DNA from: Branchiostoma lanceolatum
Lineage: Eukaryota; Chordata; Leptocardii; Amphioxiformes; Branchiostomatidae
Length of the DNA stretch: 64,000 nucleotides
Assembly: GCF_035083965.1 (NCBI RefSeq)
Contig: NC_089723.1
Location: forward strand, 22,237,193-22,301,192
Direction of reading: 5' to 3'
Positions 1-11,300 of this stretch are shown here, piece after piece. The notes under the pieces were generated by a model, which saw only the letters and a program-made list of their open reading frames with translations, was not told where the DNA came from and made no database searches. The position numbers and the translations under genes were made by a program. Within the stretch, counting starts at the first letter, position 1, and each line of letters opens with the position of its first letter.

Positions 1-620
1 GGATCCGAAGCAACTACCGACAAACAATCCGAAAATCTCTGCCATATTGACAAATATCTAGAAACGAAGGATCCGCGCAAATATCCTCAGGTATCCGACG
101 CGCATCACGGATCCAGACGTATACGGCGTCGGAATTGCCGGATCTGAGGTGTACCTGGTAATTGTCTGAATTTGCTCGGAAACGTTCCGTATCTGTACCC
201 GAAACGTATGAAGGATCCAGACGTATACGGCGCCGGAATTGTCTGATCTGAGGTGTATCGGATCCAATCGGAAACGTTCCTTATCTGCTATGATGCGCAA
301 TTCCGGATCTGCTGGATTCGTCAGGAAATGAGATCATGCCGTGCCGTGTGTATTTATTCGTCAGGATCCGAAGCAACTACCGACATACAAACAATCCGAA
401 CATTCCAAATATCAAAAAACGAGGGATCCGCGCAAATATCTTCGGGTATCCGAGGCGCATCACGAATCCAGAAGAATACGGCGTCGGAATTGATCGGATC
501 TGCGGGCACTTCAGTATCCGAGCAGTGAACTGGGATTTTTCCGGATTCGCTCGGAAACGCCATGAGGCCCGATTCCGGATACGTCGGATCCGTCAGGATA
601 CGTGGCCATTTCGTGCAGTG
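1..620. repeat. BamHI-site-rich satellite-like direct repeat
   Basis: Two diverged copies of a unit of about 360 bp follow each other: the block beginning GGATCCGAAGCAACTACCGA at 1 recurs at 364, and the block beginning GATCCGCGCAAATATC near 72 recurs near 426. Inside the first copy a 45-bp segment (GGATCCAGACGTATACGGCG) at 111 recurs at 214. Short reading frames here overlap in several phases and look like by-products of the repeat. No gene is supported. Confidence 0.7.
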
Positions 621-1273
621 TTAGTTGCCATAATACTTCTTTACTTTGAACTTCACAGCCTCCACGCTTATTGGCTTATTAGAGTCAGACTATTTAATTT
701 ACATCCGTAAATACATGTATCTATGGTTTAACCATAAAACATGGCTGACATCTCTTACGTTACAGTCACGTGAGTGCAATGACCTGTTGTGCTCTGACCA
801 GAACATATTTTAGCTTAGTAGGAATCCGTGTTATGCTACGGTCATAATTTGAATACACCGAGAGGTACCACTCCGCTATCAGGCGGGACAAATATGTGGA
901 ATCAGAGCCAGGTTGGGCTACACTCCCTAGGAGCAGCATACTGGTGCAAATGTCACCGTAGTAAAGAAAACGCCTTACTGCAGCTTTCTTAGCGTATACG
1001 CGTAAAGTCCCATTCAGAAAGATTGAACAAAACCACAGCAAGACCACTATGCCGTGTTTGTGTCTACAGGAATGACTCGATGAAGCGTTATATTTACACA
1101 ACGTATTTAGGACAATTAGCCACTCTGACATGGTAATCCAAGTATTTACTGAGTGGTACGTAATATAATTATAAGTCTGACACTTGGGTCAATTCTTACC
1201 ACGTCGGATAAAACTAGCCTACTAGAGCGCTGATCCGCGATTTTCGACTTATCCGGGCCAGTTTCTTTAGCTT

Positions 1274-1314
1274 GAGAAACCGTATTGCTTCCAAGGGTGG
1301 CAATACGGTTTCTC
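1274..1314. other. perfect 15-bp hairpin
   Basis: GAGAAACCGTATTGC at 1274-1288 is exactly complementary to 1300-1314, leaving an 11-nt loop. It stands alone in intergenic DNA, with no visible coding neighbour. It may be a foldback-element remnant; nothing shows transcription. Confidence 0.6.
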
Positions 1315-1920
1315 TACAGCCAACGACCCAGACCCCAATAACTTAAAAATCGCAAATCGGAGTCCCAAAAAATAAAGGCCGGTGCCACCCAGAAGGCCTG
1401 TAAAGGAGCTCACGACTAGGATAACACGACTGCCTCAAGAATATACTTTTTATTACCGTCTTTGACTCCTCCTTTTTACGTGTCTGGATATGTACAGTTT
1501 CTTGAACTCTATCGTATGCGTGTTCTAATGGTTGCCGTTTACTTCAACAATTACAACCAAGTGGTAAATTACATCAGAACATCTAAAAAAAACACTAATA
1601 CTCAGAACTAAAGGCCGGCAACACCAAAACTCCGCCTGAGGCCAGTGTGGTGGCTTAAGCCCCTATCTCACTGGAACCGCGTCACATGGGCGAGCTCGCT
1701 GCGACCTCGCCGCGACCCAGCGATTTGACAGAGCGCTCAATGAAATTCATCGATAAAAAAAATCTTTTGACGCTTTGTGTGCTTTGGTGCATGACTTTTA
1801 GACACACTTGTGCGACTTACTAGATATTCCCATTATAAAGTCAAGGGTAACACATATCCAAATTACGACGCAGCGAGACCGCCAACAGGTCCAGTGAGAT
1901 CAGGACTTATAAGCGCTGTG

Positions 1921-2360
1921 CGAGCCTTGCCCTTTGACACCATGGCCAGTACATATAACAGGACAGTTGTTTTACCAGTGCTGCTTGCTGGTCTTCACCA
2001 GGCCTTTCTACGGGGGTACGGGTCGTAGAATTCAGCAAATGAGGGGAACCATTGGCCGAGGGAGTCAATCCGCGGGGAGCCCCCCCCCCCCCCCCCCCCC
2101 GAACATCGAATGTAGGGTGTAGGGTGGCCAAACTCCCCCTTTTCTTTATACCACGCGTAGTTAGTCTGGTAGAGACTAACTGCTTGCATGAGGCTCATTT
2201 CTGTACGCACCTTGCCCTTCGACATCTGTTTGTGACAGTAGGTTTACCTGTATGTGTTTGTACGGGTGCCTATTATCTCTGTGCGCACCTTGCCCTTTGA
2301 CATCTGTGCAGGACAGGTGTCTTACCTGTACGTGCTTTGTTGTGTGCCGTGTTGCCCCTC
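1921..2360. repeat. short tandem/dispersed repeat units plus poly-C run
   Basis: The motif CGCACCTTGCCCTTNGACATCTG occurs at 2206 and again at 2284 (78-bp period), each followed by a conserved TTACCTGTA segment. A diverged copy (CGAGCCTTGCCCTTTGACAC) lies at 1921. Between them is an uninterrupted run of 21 C at 2080-2100. Confidence 0.6.
1990..2190 (+). repeat. dispersed repeat family A, copy 1
   Basis: Begins with CACCAGGCCTTTCTACGGG, followed by TCGTAGAATTC. It ends with a GCGTAGTTAGTCTGGTA block and is interrupted by the poly-C run. The same order of motifs recurs at 2953-3150, and the first half recurs at 6296-6372. Confidence 0.55.
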
Positions 2361-2952
2361 CCATGTACTCACTGGTACATGTCTCCTTTGAGGTCAGTGT
2401 TATTTGACCTGTGTACAACATGTCGGGACAACTCAGACTGTAACTGACACGGCATACGGACTCACAATAACGATCGGTAGGTTAAATCCTATTTCATAGA
2501 ATTAGGTCATGGCAGTAAATTAGCCAGACAAGTGCTCGCATTCTATAGCTAACCCGTGGATATGTCAAACGAGCAACCAAGCGGGCGTGGATACTACAAA
2601 ATGTGTCTTGTTTGTAACAACTGAAACGACCTGTGACAGTCACTGGAAGGTAAACAGGTGGGTCCCAATGTGTAAGAAATTGTTTGTTACACTCATTTCT
2701 TCAATTTATGTCATCAGATGTTTGAATGATTTCATATGAATATTTTATGCTATAATGCCGTTGTCAATTAGTATGAGTGTTGATGTCTATACATGGGTCG
2801 TGCTAGGGTTTGCGAATGACTTCATGGTTGTCAACGTATAGAATTTTTGAAAATGGTTCATGCATTTTTGAATCAGCCAGAAAGTATGAATATCCTCTAG
2901 TATACATAGTTTAACTTAAACAGCGAGGGCTACTGAATGAATGTTAGAGTCT

Positions 2953-3150
2953 GGCCTCCACCAGGCCTTTCTATGGGCATAAGGGATCGTAAAATTCTTT
3001 AAAAAAATATATAATTGCCAAGGAGAGTCAGTCCATGGTAAGGTCAACATCTCCCCTCGTAACGGCACCTGCAAATGAAACCCTATGGTGGCCAAACTTC
3101 TCCGTGTAGCCGGCGTAGTTAGCCTGGTATGGTACTGAGACTAGTTAGAG
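2953..3150 (+). repeat. dispersed repeat family A, copy 2
   Basis: Shares CACCAGGCCTTTCTATGGG, a TCGTAAAATTC block, a GGAGAGTCAGTCC block and GGCGTAGTTAGCCTGGTA with copy 1, in the same order and at similar spacing. Confidence 0.55.
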
Positions 3151-3659
3151 TGTACCAAGGTCGCAGCATGTCAACAAACACGTACACCTGACTGTTAGGT
3201 TTATGATGTTTAGCGTGTTCATCAATGCCATGTATTGTTGCACATCGAAGTGTTAAGAGACCATTATTTGTGACTGTCTAACTAATATATTTTTGTGCTA
3301 CAACTGGACTGAGTACATTGGAGTGATAGCCTATAAGATAGTGAGGTTCCCTGGCAGTGGTTTTCAATATGGCGGATTGTGACGTCTGTGCGGCTTACCA
3401 CTGTCATTGTTTACGCGTTACCAGGCAACGGAACCCGTCTTCACGGTAATTACCCTGGGGAATGTCTTGTGTATTTTAGTCGTCCTTTGTGTCTGCATGA
3501 TTAACTCTACAGTTCAAAGGGAGAAAAAAACAGACATTTATGTAAACCCGCCTTTCTAAGAGAAAAAGTTTAATTTTATTTCGCTTATTGACAGACAAGG
3601 ACGACGTGGCACTGCACTCAAGTTTTCATAACTTATTTTAACAGTGCTACGCCACGAAG

Positions 3660-3790
3660 AATATACCCATTCTTCTCCTGGGTGGAGTGAGGAAAGTCGT
3701 TGAAAGGCACAACATAGATGGCGTCAGTGGATTCGAACCCGGGATCACTTGGTTCTGGGTCGAACACCCAGAGAAATAATTTTTTTTTTT
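3660..3790 (-). mobile_element. tRNA-derived SINE fragment, family S2, reverse
   Basis: Reading the minus strand, GATCCCGGGTTCGAATCC contains a perfect polymerase III B-box (GGTTCGAATCC). It is followed by a conserved body ending in GACTTTCCTCACTCCACCC. The same body appears at 24450-24600 (-), 46150-46510 (+) and 55905-56030 (-), and part of it at 25380-25520 (-). Confidence 0.6.
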
Positions 3791-3805
3791 AATACTGACT
3801 TAAAG

Positions 3806-3894
3806 CCTGAATCCAGTCTTGTTACCTTTGGTCCGCTCCCAACGCCGCTACTCCGCTAACAGTTGACAGCGCGAGCGGACCAAGGCTTAAACAG
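3806..3894. mobile_element. foldback element family F1, copy 1
   Basis: Imperfect inverted repeat: the left arm runs from CCTGAATCC through TTTGGTCCGCTC, and the right arm from GAGCGGACCAA to AGG. A better preserved copy lies at 54658-54744 in an intron of the first MAM-mucin gene. Confidence 0.6.
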
Positions 3895-4644
3895 GCTAAT
3901 ACTGACCACCTAATTAGCTAATATATCTATTTGCTTTCCTGAGTATTCTCGAATGGATTGACCGACACGTTGCCATGCAATGCAAATTCTTTGATCCGAG
4001 AAATGCTTCGTTGTGTTGTAAGGCCAGCTAGGTAGCTCTTGGTGACAACATACACGTTATGATATAGAAACAAGAGAGAAACAAACTTATCCGTAACAAA
4101 GGAGAGAAATAAACTTAGCAGTTATCGTTTTAGATTTTTAGATTCCACCTGAAGCTGCACTATCAAACCTCCTTGATTCCTTCTACCATTGATACAGATA
4201 TATTTGTATATCTTGTTTACCAGGTTTCCATGTAACAAAAACGACTTTTTAAGTAGGTATTTATTTGTCCTTACTCCTTAGCTTCGGACAATACTCGTAT
4301 TGTAGTTGTGATTAATTGATTACGTATTAGTCACTAGAAGACTCTCTATTTGGATCCTGATTATTACACCAACACTTAACGCAGGAGAGAAAACATTATT
4401 GCCCACCTATGCATTGTGCAAGCGCGGTGGAGTGTTTGTGTAGTGAAGGATAAAGGGTCTTTGATTAGGTGTGGGGCGTGTCCATCAAATGTCAACATGC
4501 CTGTATGACGTTCCAAAGCCGCTTAGTGAGGGCCTGGGTTACGGGCGTTGACGCTATTCTGCAGCAGTTCTGAAGCTTGTCTGACTTGTTTGCCCCTCAC
4601 ACCTATTGGGTGACAGTTTGTACTCTCCAAACAGAGGAATGGGT

Positions 4645-4786
4645 CTGGCTGTTTTGACGTGTTTTAGGCGTTTTGTCGGGTTTTCTATTTTGTCCCTTTT
4701 CTTTATGTCACCGACCCACATGGCATAAAGAAAACGTTACAAAATAGAAAGCCCGACAAAAACGCCGAAAACTCGTCAAAAGCCAG
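4645..4786. mobile_element. long-armed foldback (MITE-like)
   Basis: Arms of about 60 bp pair nearly end to end. The left arm begins CTGGCTGTTTTGACG and contains GTCGGGTTTTCTATTTTGT; the right arm contains ACAAAATAGAAAGCCCGAC and ends CGTCAAAAGCCAG. The loop is short. No coding capacity is present. Confidence 0.65.
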
Positions 4787-5315
4787 CTTGTAGAGTAGAC
4801 AGTTTGAATATGGGCGTCATCCAAACGCCACTGTTAAAGGTACACTTTGTAGAATCTGACCGTTCAAACATTTAAACAAATTTAAAGTCATTATTTTTGG
4901 TTGTTAACTTATATCATGATGTGAGGCTTCCTTATTTCGCTGCACATCGATATTCACAGCTCATGAATGCGGCTTTGTAGTGTGGTGAAAACGTCCTAAA
5001 ATATGTTACGTCCTTCGGTTGTAGAGTTTTTGGTACATGTAGGCTATAACGAGAGGGAATCACGCGGCTTGCTATCGCGCTCTTTACTAACGCCAGAAAT
5101 ATTGATGTGCAAAATTGATATTAGTGCGAATATATCAAGAATATTTAGGTGAAAGGATAAATCTTAATTTTTTTTTAATTCAGAATATGTGCAGTGTTGG
5201 CGCCATGATTCTACACAAGTGCGTTTAAAGAAGAGATTTTACCGCGCAGATTCCGCACATTAACAAAGAGGCTAACAGGCTGTTGTTGCATTGCAGTGGC
5301 TAGACTAGTAGAAAT

Positions 5316-8300
5316 ATGGGTTGCAGCGCCTCTCATGGTCCCGGCCCACATCCGCACCTAACACCGCGGGCAAATGAGCAACCGGAAGCACCGATCAAGA
5401 ACGGCAAGGCGGACCACGATCCACACATGAACGTTCAAAAAGAACATCTAGACGATAAACCAAAACCTACGGCGGAAATTAGTCCTCGTGTGACATGTGT
5501 GAAGGTCCCCAAGGAGGATCTGAAGGCGGAAGTGACGTCATCAGAACATGACGTCATCCACGTACGGAACGATTTATCCACTGAAGCTGACCTTCCAGAT
5601 CTTACAGAAATCAAACGGCCAGGTAATCTATCTTTTTGCGGAACATACAATTAACATGAACAACAAACTTAATGAAATAGAATGTGCATTTGACTCTCAG
5701 ACGGACATGTATTAGTTCAAGAGGTAGTCATTAAGGTGATAATAATCAAGGGTTAATGACCAATCTCGAGGTGTATATGGTGTCATAAGGCTTAGTAATT
5801 TGCTATCAGCACTGAATAAAATCATCGAGTGAGTAACGGCGTCTATTTGTCACCGGGTCCCGGGTTGATTTTAATTGCGACTTTTCACAATTCTGGCGGC
5901 CCGGCCGTGGCCCCAAAGAGCACGTTAGCGGCAAAGTGTCCCACGGGGCCGCGAAGCTCGTTAACTACCCGGCTGGGTCCCTAGCCTTCTTCCACTTGTG
6001 ACCATAGCATAATTGTATATTTTGTCATTACACGTAGCCGACATCGCCTGCCTCCTGTCGAAAAACAACGCCAAGTGGCCCATACGCTGCTTCTGTAGCC
6101 TGGACTTTAACGTGAACGCCGGGTACGGAGGGTGTGCGTCACTCCTGCTGCTGTCCTGTAGCTACAACAAGGGAGACAACTCAACCACTGAAGTAGGTTT
6201 TATTCCTATCCTATTTGTCTTCTACTAGCAAGAATATTTTGACATGCTATCTACATATCCAATCACTGATAATCGTAATCCTTATCGTTTGTTAACCTCC
6301 CACAGGCCTTCGTACGGGGTTCCTATCGTAGAATTCGACAAAAGGGAATGATTGACCAGGAGAGAGATCATTGTTTTGCGTTAATAGATACATGTACAAT
6401 GTTAAAATGTGTTGATTTTTGCCCATTTCTGTCATTTGTGTAGATATTCCTTCTCCGTTCTGGATTCGACTGTAACCATGTCGAGGCGACATCTCTGGTT
6501 AAGAGCCATGGCGGCCATTTTGGAGCAGAAAACCGCATCAAGACAGACGAAGACGGCAGGTATGGATAAGTAAATGAAAATGACGTTTTAGTTTTATTTG
6601 TAAGGAAAATAAATATCAGGTCTGCAATAACATATTTTATCAAACATTTTCCAGCTGACCTGAATACGTGTAAACTACTAAAGATGAATTATGAACCTGT
6701 GACATTTAAGTGTAACTATGTCGCGACACCCTTCCACATCCGTTTTCACTATATATTGAATTCATTGAAGAAGAAAAGGTGATTAGCATAGCATGTTCCC
6801 GCATATTGAAGATTTGAAACTGTGTTCTATATTGCTTGGCAAAAACTTATATCTTATCTGGTATTCAAAAGGACAAGTACAATATTCTCATGTATCTGGC
6901 TTTTTCTATTCCAGACTACTGGTGGACTGCCTTTTCGGAATGAATTTTGCCTGTTTGCTCTCTAACGACTCCCGCTGGGGGCACGGCGGCGTCGGGGTGG
7001 TTATGGACGGCCCGGAGGAGGAAGGTGAGACTGCCAAACTCCGCCTCAACGTCAACGGCGGGAACGGAGGGGGCACGTCCATTCTCATGTGCAGTGGGGT
7101 GGTGCCCGGAGTCGATACTGCTAAGGTAAAGTTACCACTGTGACATGTATGTTTGTATATGTTTGTGAAGTCATAAGATAGGCGACCTTTTTCTAGCCCT
7201 TCGCTTCGAGGCATGGACACAAGAAAAGAAAGGTCTTTCACTCACTCACTCACTCACTCACTCATTCATTCATTCCTTCATGATAAAAAGATCAATGCGT
7301 GTATTATTCTTGTCAAGACATCTTCATTATTGTCTGTTATCACTTCATTGCATTATCTGTTCATCATCATCTATTTTTCTTGTACTCTTACCAAGGTGCA
7401 AGGTGCACGATAGAGATTCTTCTGTTGAAGTTGTCTTCTTTTGCGCTTCATCAAGCTAGGGTCAACACAATCTTTACATGTCTGCAATGCTCTAAAAGTT
7501 ACAATTTTTCGATGACCTGCCGGATACTAGAGGGGTACCTCTCAATGTTTCACGATTAGGTTACGGCGTCTTTCTCTCACTGGGCCCCGGGTTGATTCTA
7601 ACTGCGAGGTTAAAAATATCCAGGGGGCCAGCCCTAGAATAGTCCGGCAACACAGGATAATAAGTTTATTTTCGCATGTTCCCAGGTTGTATCCTGTATG
7701 TACGTGATTAGCTCGGGAGCAGGCGAGAACGCCTTTCGGATGAAGAAGCTTTTCAATCACGGTGAGGATCTGTGGAAGTTCTCGGTGGACGGTCAGGGAG
7801 TTCTACAGGCCGCGGGACCGATGAGCAGCCGGTACGCCCTCTTCCACAACCGAGACACGTTCGCGCCAACACCCGGTGGTCAGGACAGGGGGGCGAAGGT
7901 CCGCCACACTCAGGCTTACCGAGGAGATTCGCAGACCGTCCTGCTGCCGGAGTGCCGGGAATGTGGAATGGCGGTGGTTCTCTGCTCCAGCAGCAGCGGG
8001 CCTGAAACAGCCACCACTGCCTCCCTCTACGTGCTAACCATCGTAACACAGGGAGATCAGTCAGTGGAGGCAACGTTTGCAGCAGGCAGCTCGGGAAAAG
8101 GAGCACCTGAGTCGGCGGATCAGTGGAAATTTGTGATAGCCAACGGGAAACTTGTCGTGGAGGGCCCCCCTCTACCCTGTAGGTACGCCATATTGTCTAA
8201 CTTCACTGAAGACAAACCTGATGACCCCAAAGGTCGTTGCCACCAAGATGGTTGCCTAGCAACGAATGAGAGCAGTCCTGTCCGCGGAGTGGTGTCAGTA

Positions 8301-11300
8301 GACGGTAACGGGATCCGCGGATGGGTGACGGCTCCGTCTGATGTCGTCATGAAGGTGAACGAGAGGACGGTTGCCATGGTGAAGAACACGGACCTGGTGT
8401 CGGTTTCGGCGGGGAGAATGGCGTTCACAAGGCGGTGGGCAGAGGACGAGACCACCCCGGGACTACGTCTGGTCAGGGTGTTCGCTTCCAAAACTGATCA
8501 AGGTGGGTGTAATTCTATAGAAATGTCTGTTACAAATGTTAGCCCTAAGGTTATCATAAGGAACATGCGCAAGTATCGAAGAAAAGAATAACACAAGCGT
8601 TGGACCGCATATATTTCATTCATTTCATTTGACAATATGACAAGACTTTACGTTTCGGAACGTATTGTAAGCAGCGACACCTAGCATGCAGTGTGCAATA
8701 GTACTAAGAAGATGACAGACGGTCGCCGAAAACTCGGCTGTAATTGTATGTCTTTCTTGTGAATAAAGAACTTTGTTATCCAGCGATTCTCCAACCTGAT
8801 GAAATTATCCAAGTACAAACGTAACCAGTTTATGTATGCTCTTCTAGAACTGAATTTGAAGCGCTTTAGCATTTAGTTGGGAGAAATCTGAGACCATCTG
8901 TGGTTTTGTTTCAAGAAGAGGGAAGAGACTAGACATGATAGATGTAGATGAAATATAGCATAATCATTTTTCTAGTTATTTACCCTCACTAGGCTAGTGC
9001 ATTTAGCCTCTATTGGGAATGCCCGATTATGAGACTTTATAGAATATGGTACATAATTCGTACTTCTAGCCTCCGATTTTTACCCAGTTTGCAAACTCGA
9101 CCATATGTCAGCTCCGCCACCGTTGTCGATGAATATGAAATGAATGCTTTAAAAAAAAACTCTTCTGTAGATAACAAGAAGCTCCTGATTGAGCTTGAGG
9201 GCTCTCCGTTCCAACACGTGATCCAGCCGAAGGGTGTCCTGTTCGCTCTGAACACCGCCGGGCCGTCCTACCAGGCGCTGAACAACATCGTGTACCTGAG
9301 CGAACATCGTCTGTACCACAACTACGAGACAGGTGAGGCATGGTATCTTTATCGACTTAATTAGATGCAAATGATAATAGTTTATTTGCAAATACAAAAC
9401 CAAAGGCTAATCTCAAATACATGTACATTATACATGTAGTATGTAATAATAATAACAGTGTACAGCGTAAACAATGAGTACAGTGATATTAACATATGGT
9501 ACTTATGTTAAGGTACCAATTAAATACTAAGATCTAAAGCTACTTTTGTTTTGGTTGAATTCTTCGTAAAAGAAAGTATTACACGAGCACTCTTCGGTTG
9601 AATTGTTTAACGATCTACGTAAGACATTTAGTGTTAAAAGCTTGTATATCTTAAACGCTTCCAGGGCCGAAGTCTAAAACTCTAGGACTCGTCAAAACTA
9701 CCAGCGCCATGCCTCAACTGCTGTGTGGGACCTACGATGGTTTCATCTATGGGACTGCCAGGAACCACACCGCACAGACAGAGGACGAAAACAGGGTCAC
9801 GTACAACGTAAGTGGATTAGCTGTTCAATACACCCTACTGACAGTTTTGCAACCCTCAAATTATAGCCGTCACTTACTTCCGGTTACACATAACCGAATA
9901 TGGTTCCTGACCACTAGTCAATTAAGGTTGGTGGTAGGTCGGGGCAGTCTTAACAGTTTAAGATTAACTTAAGATTCATATTTGACTACCAAACACACCC
10001 TGGTCACCACTTACTTACTCCCAACCACCAGCCAACCTATTCCAGGCCTACACCGTCGTCCACAGCCGAATGTTTTGAATCAATGGCGCCCGAAACACCA
10101 GCCGACTTAGCTCCCGAACCACTCCCGACCATGGTTTGGGGAAAGTCGGGAGGTCATGTTTGGCTATGTGTAACCGGAGCTTTCTGTTGCATTTCTTATA
10201 TCAAAGTTTACTGAACACCCACTGTTTTTTTTTCTTTTGTCCGGTCTCATAAAGCCTCTCCCAGATGCTTCATTACTGGTAGATTGAAAACCACTAAACA
10301 TGAACACCCATTGTTTACCCCTTTAGGTCCCAAACTTGCCAAATGGAAACCACACCCTAACCCTTCACTATGTGGGAGGAGGAGGACATATCATCATCAA
10401 CGGACAGGTATGTGATTGTTTGTTGTTTATTTGTTTGGTTGTATGTATGTTTTACATGAAAGACCACTTATGCTACATGCTTACACAGTGTAATATTCAA
10501 TATATTAAGTCACGTTTGGTTCATTATTCAATCTCGACAAAACTATGGTGAAGTTATCTGGTTCCCTGTACCGTACTTTCTTGGATGGATAACCGATGGG
10601 CGGACGACCGATTATAGCTATGTTATTAATCGACGAATTGCAATTCATCACAGCATTCATTCATCAGACCTTATTAGCTTAATGAAGATCCGTATGTAGC
10701 ACAATCTAGCTGTACTCTTTACTCTCCAATGTATACCTACAGTTCCAGTGCATGCACACAGCATTATGGATACGAGGACATTTTTTTTTCTGTTGCCTAA
10801 AACTGCTACACACCCCCACCCCTCCGATATCTGCAGAAAAGAGTAAATTTCAAACCTGCGAAGACGGAGGTCTCTCCAGGCTACACGGCGCACACGTTCT
10901 CCACGCCCGTGACCGTGTCTGGCGGTTCTCTGGAGTTCACGGCGTACCCCTCCTACCTGTGCGGCTTCTCCATCTGTGACGCCTCATACGTCGAACCAAA
11001 ACAGTCGTCCGATGATGTCAAGAGAGAACAGCAAGAGAGAGTGAAGGTGGGGGTGCAAATTAGTCGGTTCCTTTTTTCCCTGGAGTTGAGGGGGGGGGGT
11101 ACTAGTATCTAGTTTTAAGCATAATAATTATGACTTTGCAAATAGTCTCCCGACACACATGTGGTACCGGCACATACAAATATACGAACTTGTCTGTCAT
11201 TTCAACGTGACACTAAATTTCCTGTCTCTTGAGTAGTTGCCAATCACCTGCCACATTTTCGAACCGTGGAATATTGCACGTTCCGGCGCAGGCGCACTGA

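Larger units (their letters stand above)
621..5315. other. intergenic region, repeat-rich, no gene seen
   Basis: I see no exon chain, protein family or RNA gene here. The region holds a short perfect hairpin (1274-1314), a minisatellite-like segment (1921-2360), a homopolymer C run (2080-2100), two copies of a dispersed repeat (1990-2190 and 2953-3150), a reverse SINE (3660-3790) and two foldback elements (3806-3894 and 4645-4786). The last 300 bp is presumably the promoter or 5' UTR of the gene starting at 5316. A possible UTR splice acceptor (TTGCATTGCAG) ends near 5296. Confidence 0.6.
5316..8502 (+). other. exons 1-5: acylation-like N terminus and four tandem beta-rich repeats
   Basis: Exons: 5316-5622, 6038-6192, 6444-6559, 6915-7125, 7686-8502. 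Exon 1 encodes a charged, probably disordered leader starting MGCSAS. Exons 2-5 encode four units of about 100-117 residues starting near residues 103, 204, 313 and 430. Each unit opens with a motif like YAILSN (ACLLSK, ACLLSN, YALFHN, YAILSN). Most carry a central Val/Leu-rich strand followed by GPETAT-like residues and LYVL, and a W-K-F strand near the end. I do not recognise the family. Exon 5 is unusually long (817 nt) and holds two and a half repeats without introns, whereas the first repeats are split. Confidence 0.8.

Noticed and set aside
766-1131. 121-codon open frame on the minus strand
   Set aside because: No recognisable family, no splice context, and it lies in repeat-rich intergenic DNA; a chance frame is likely.
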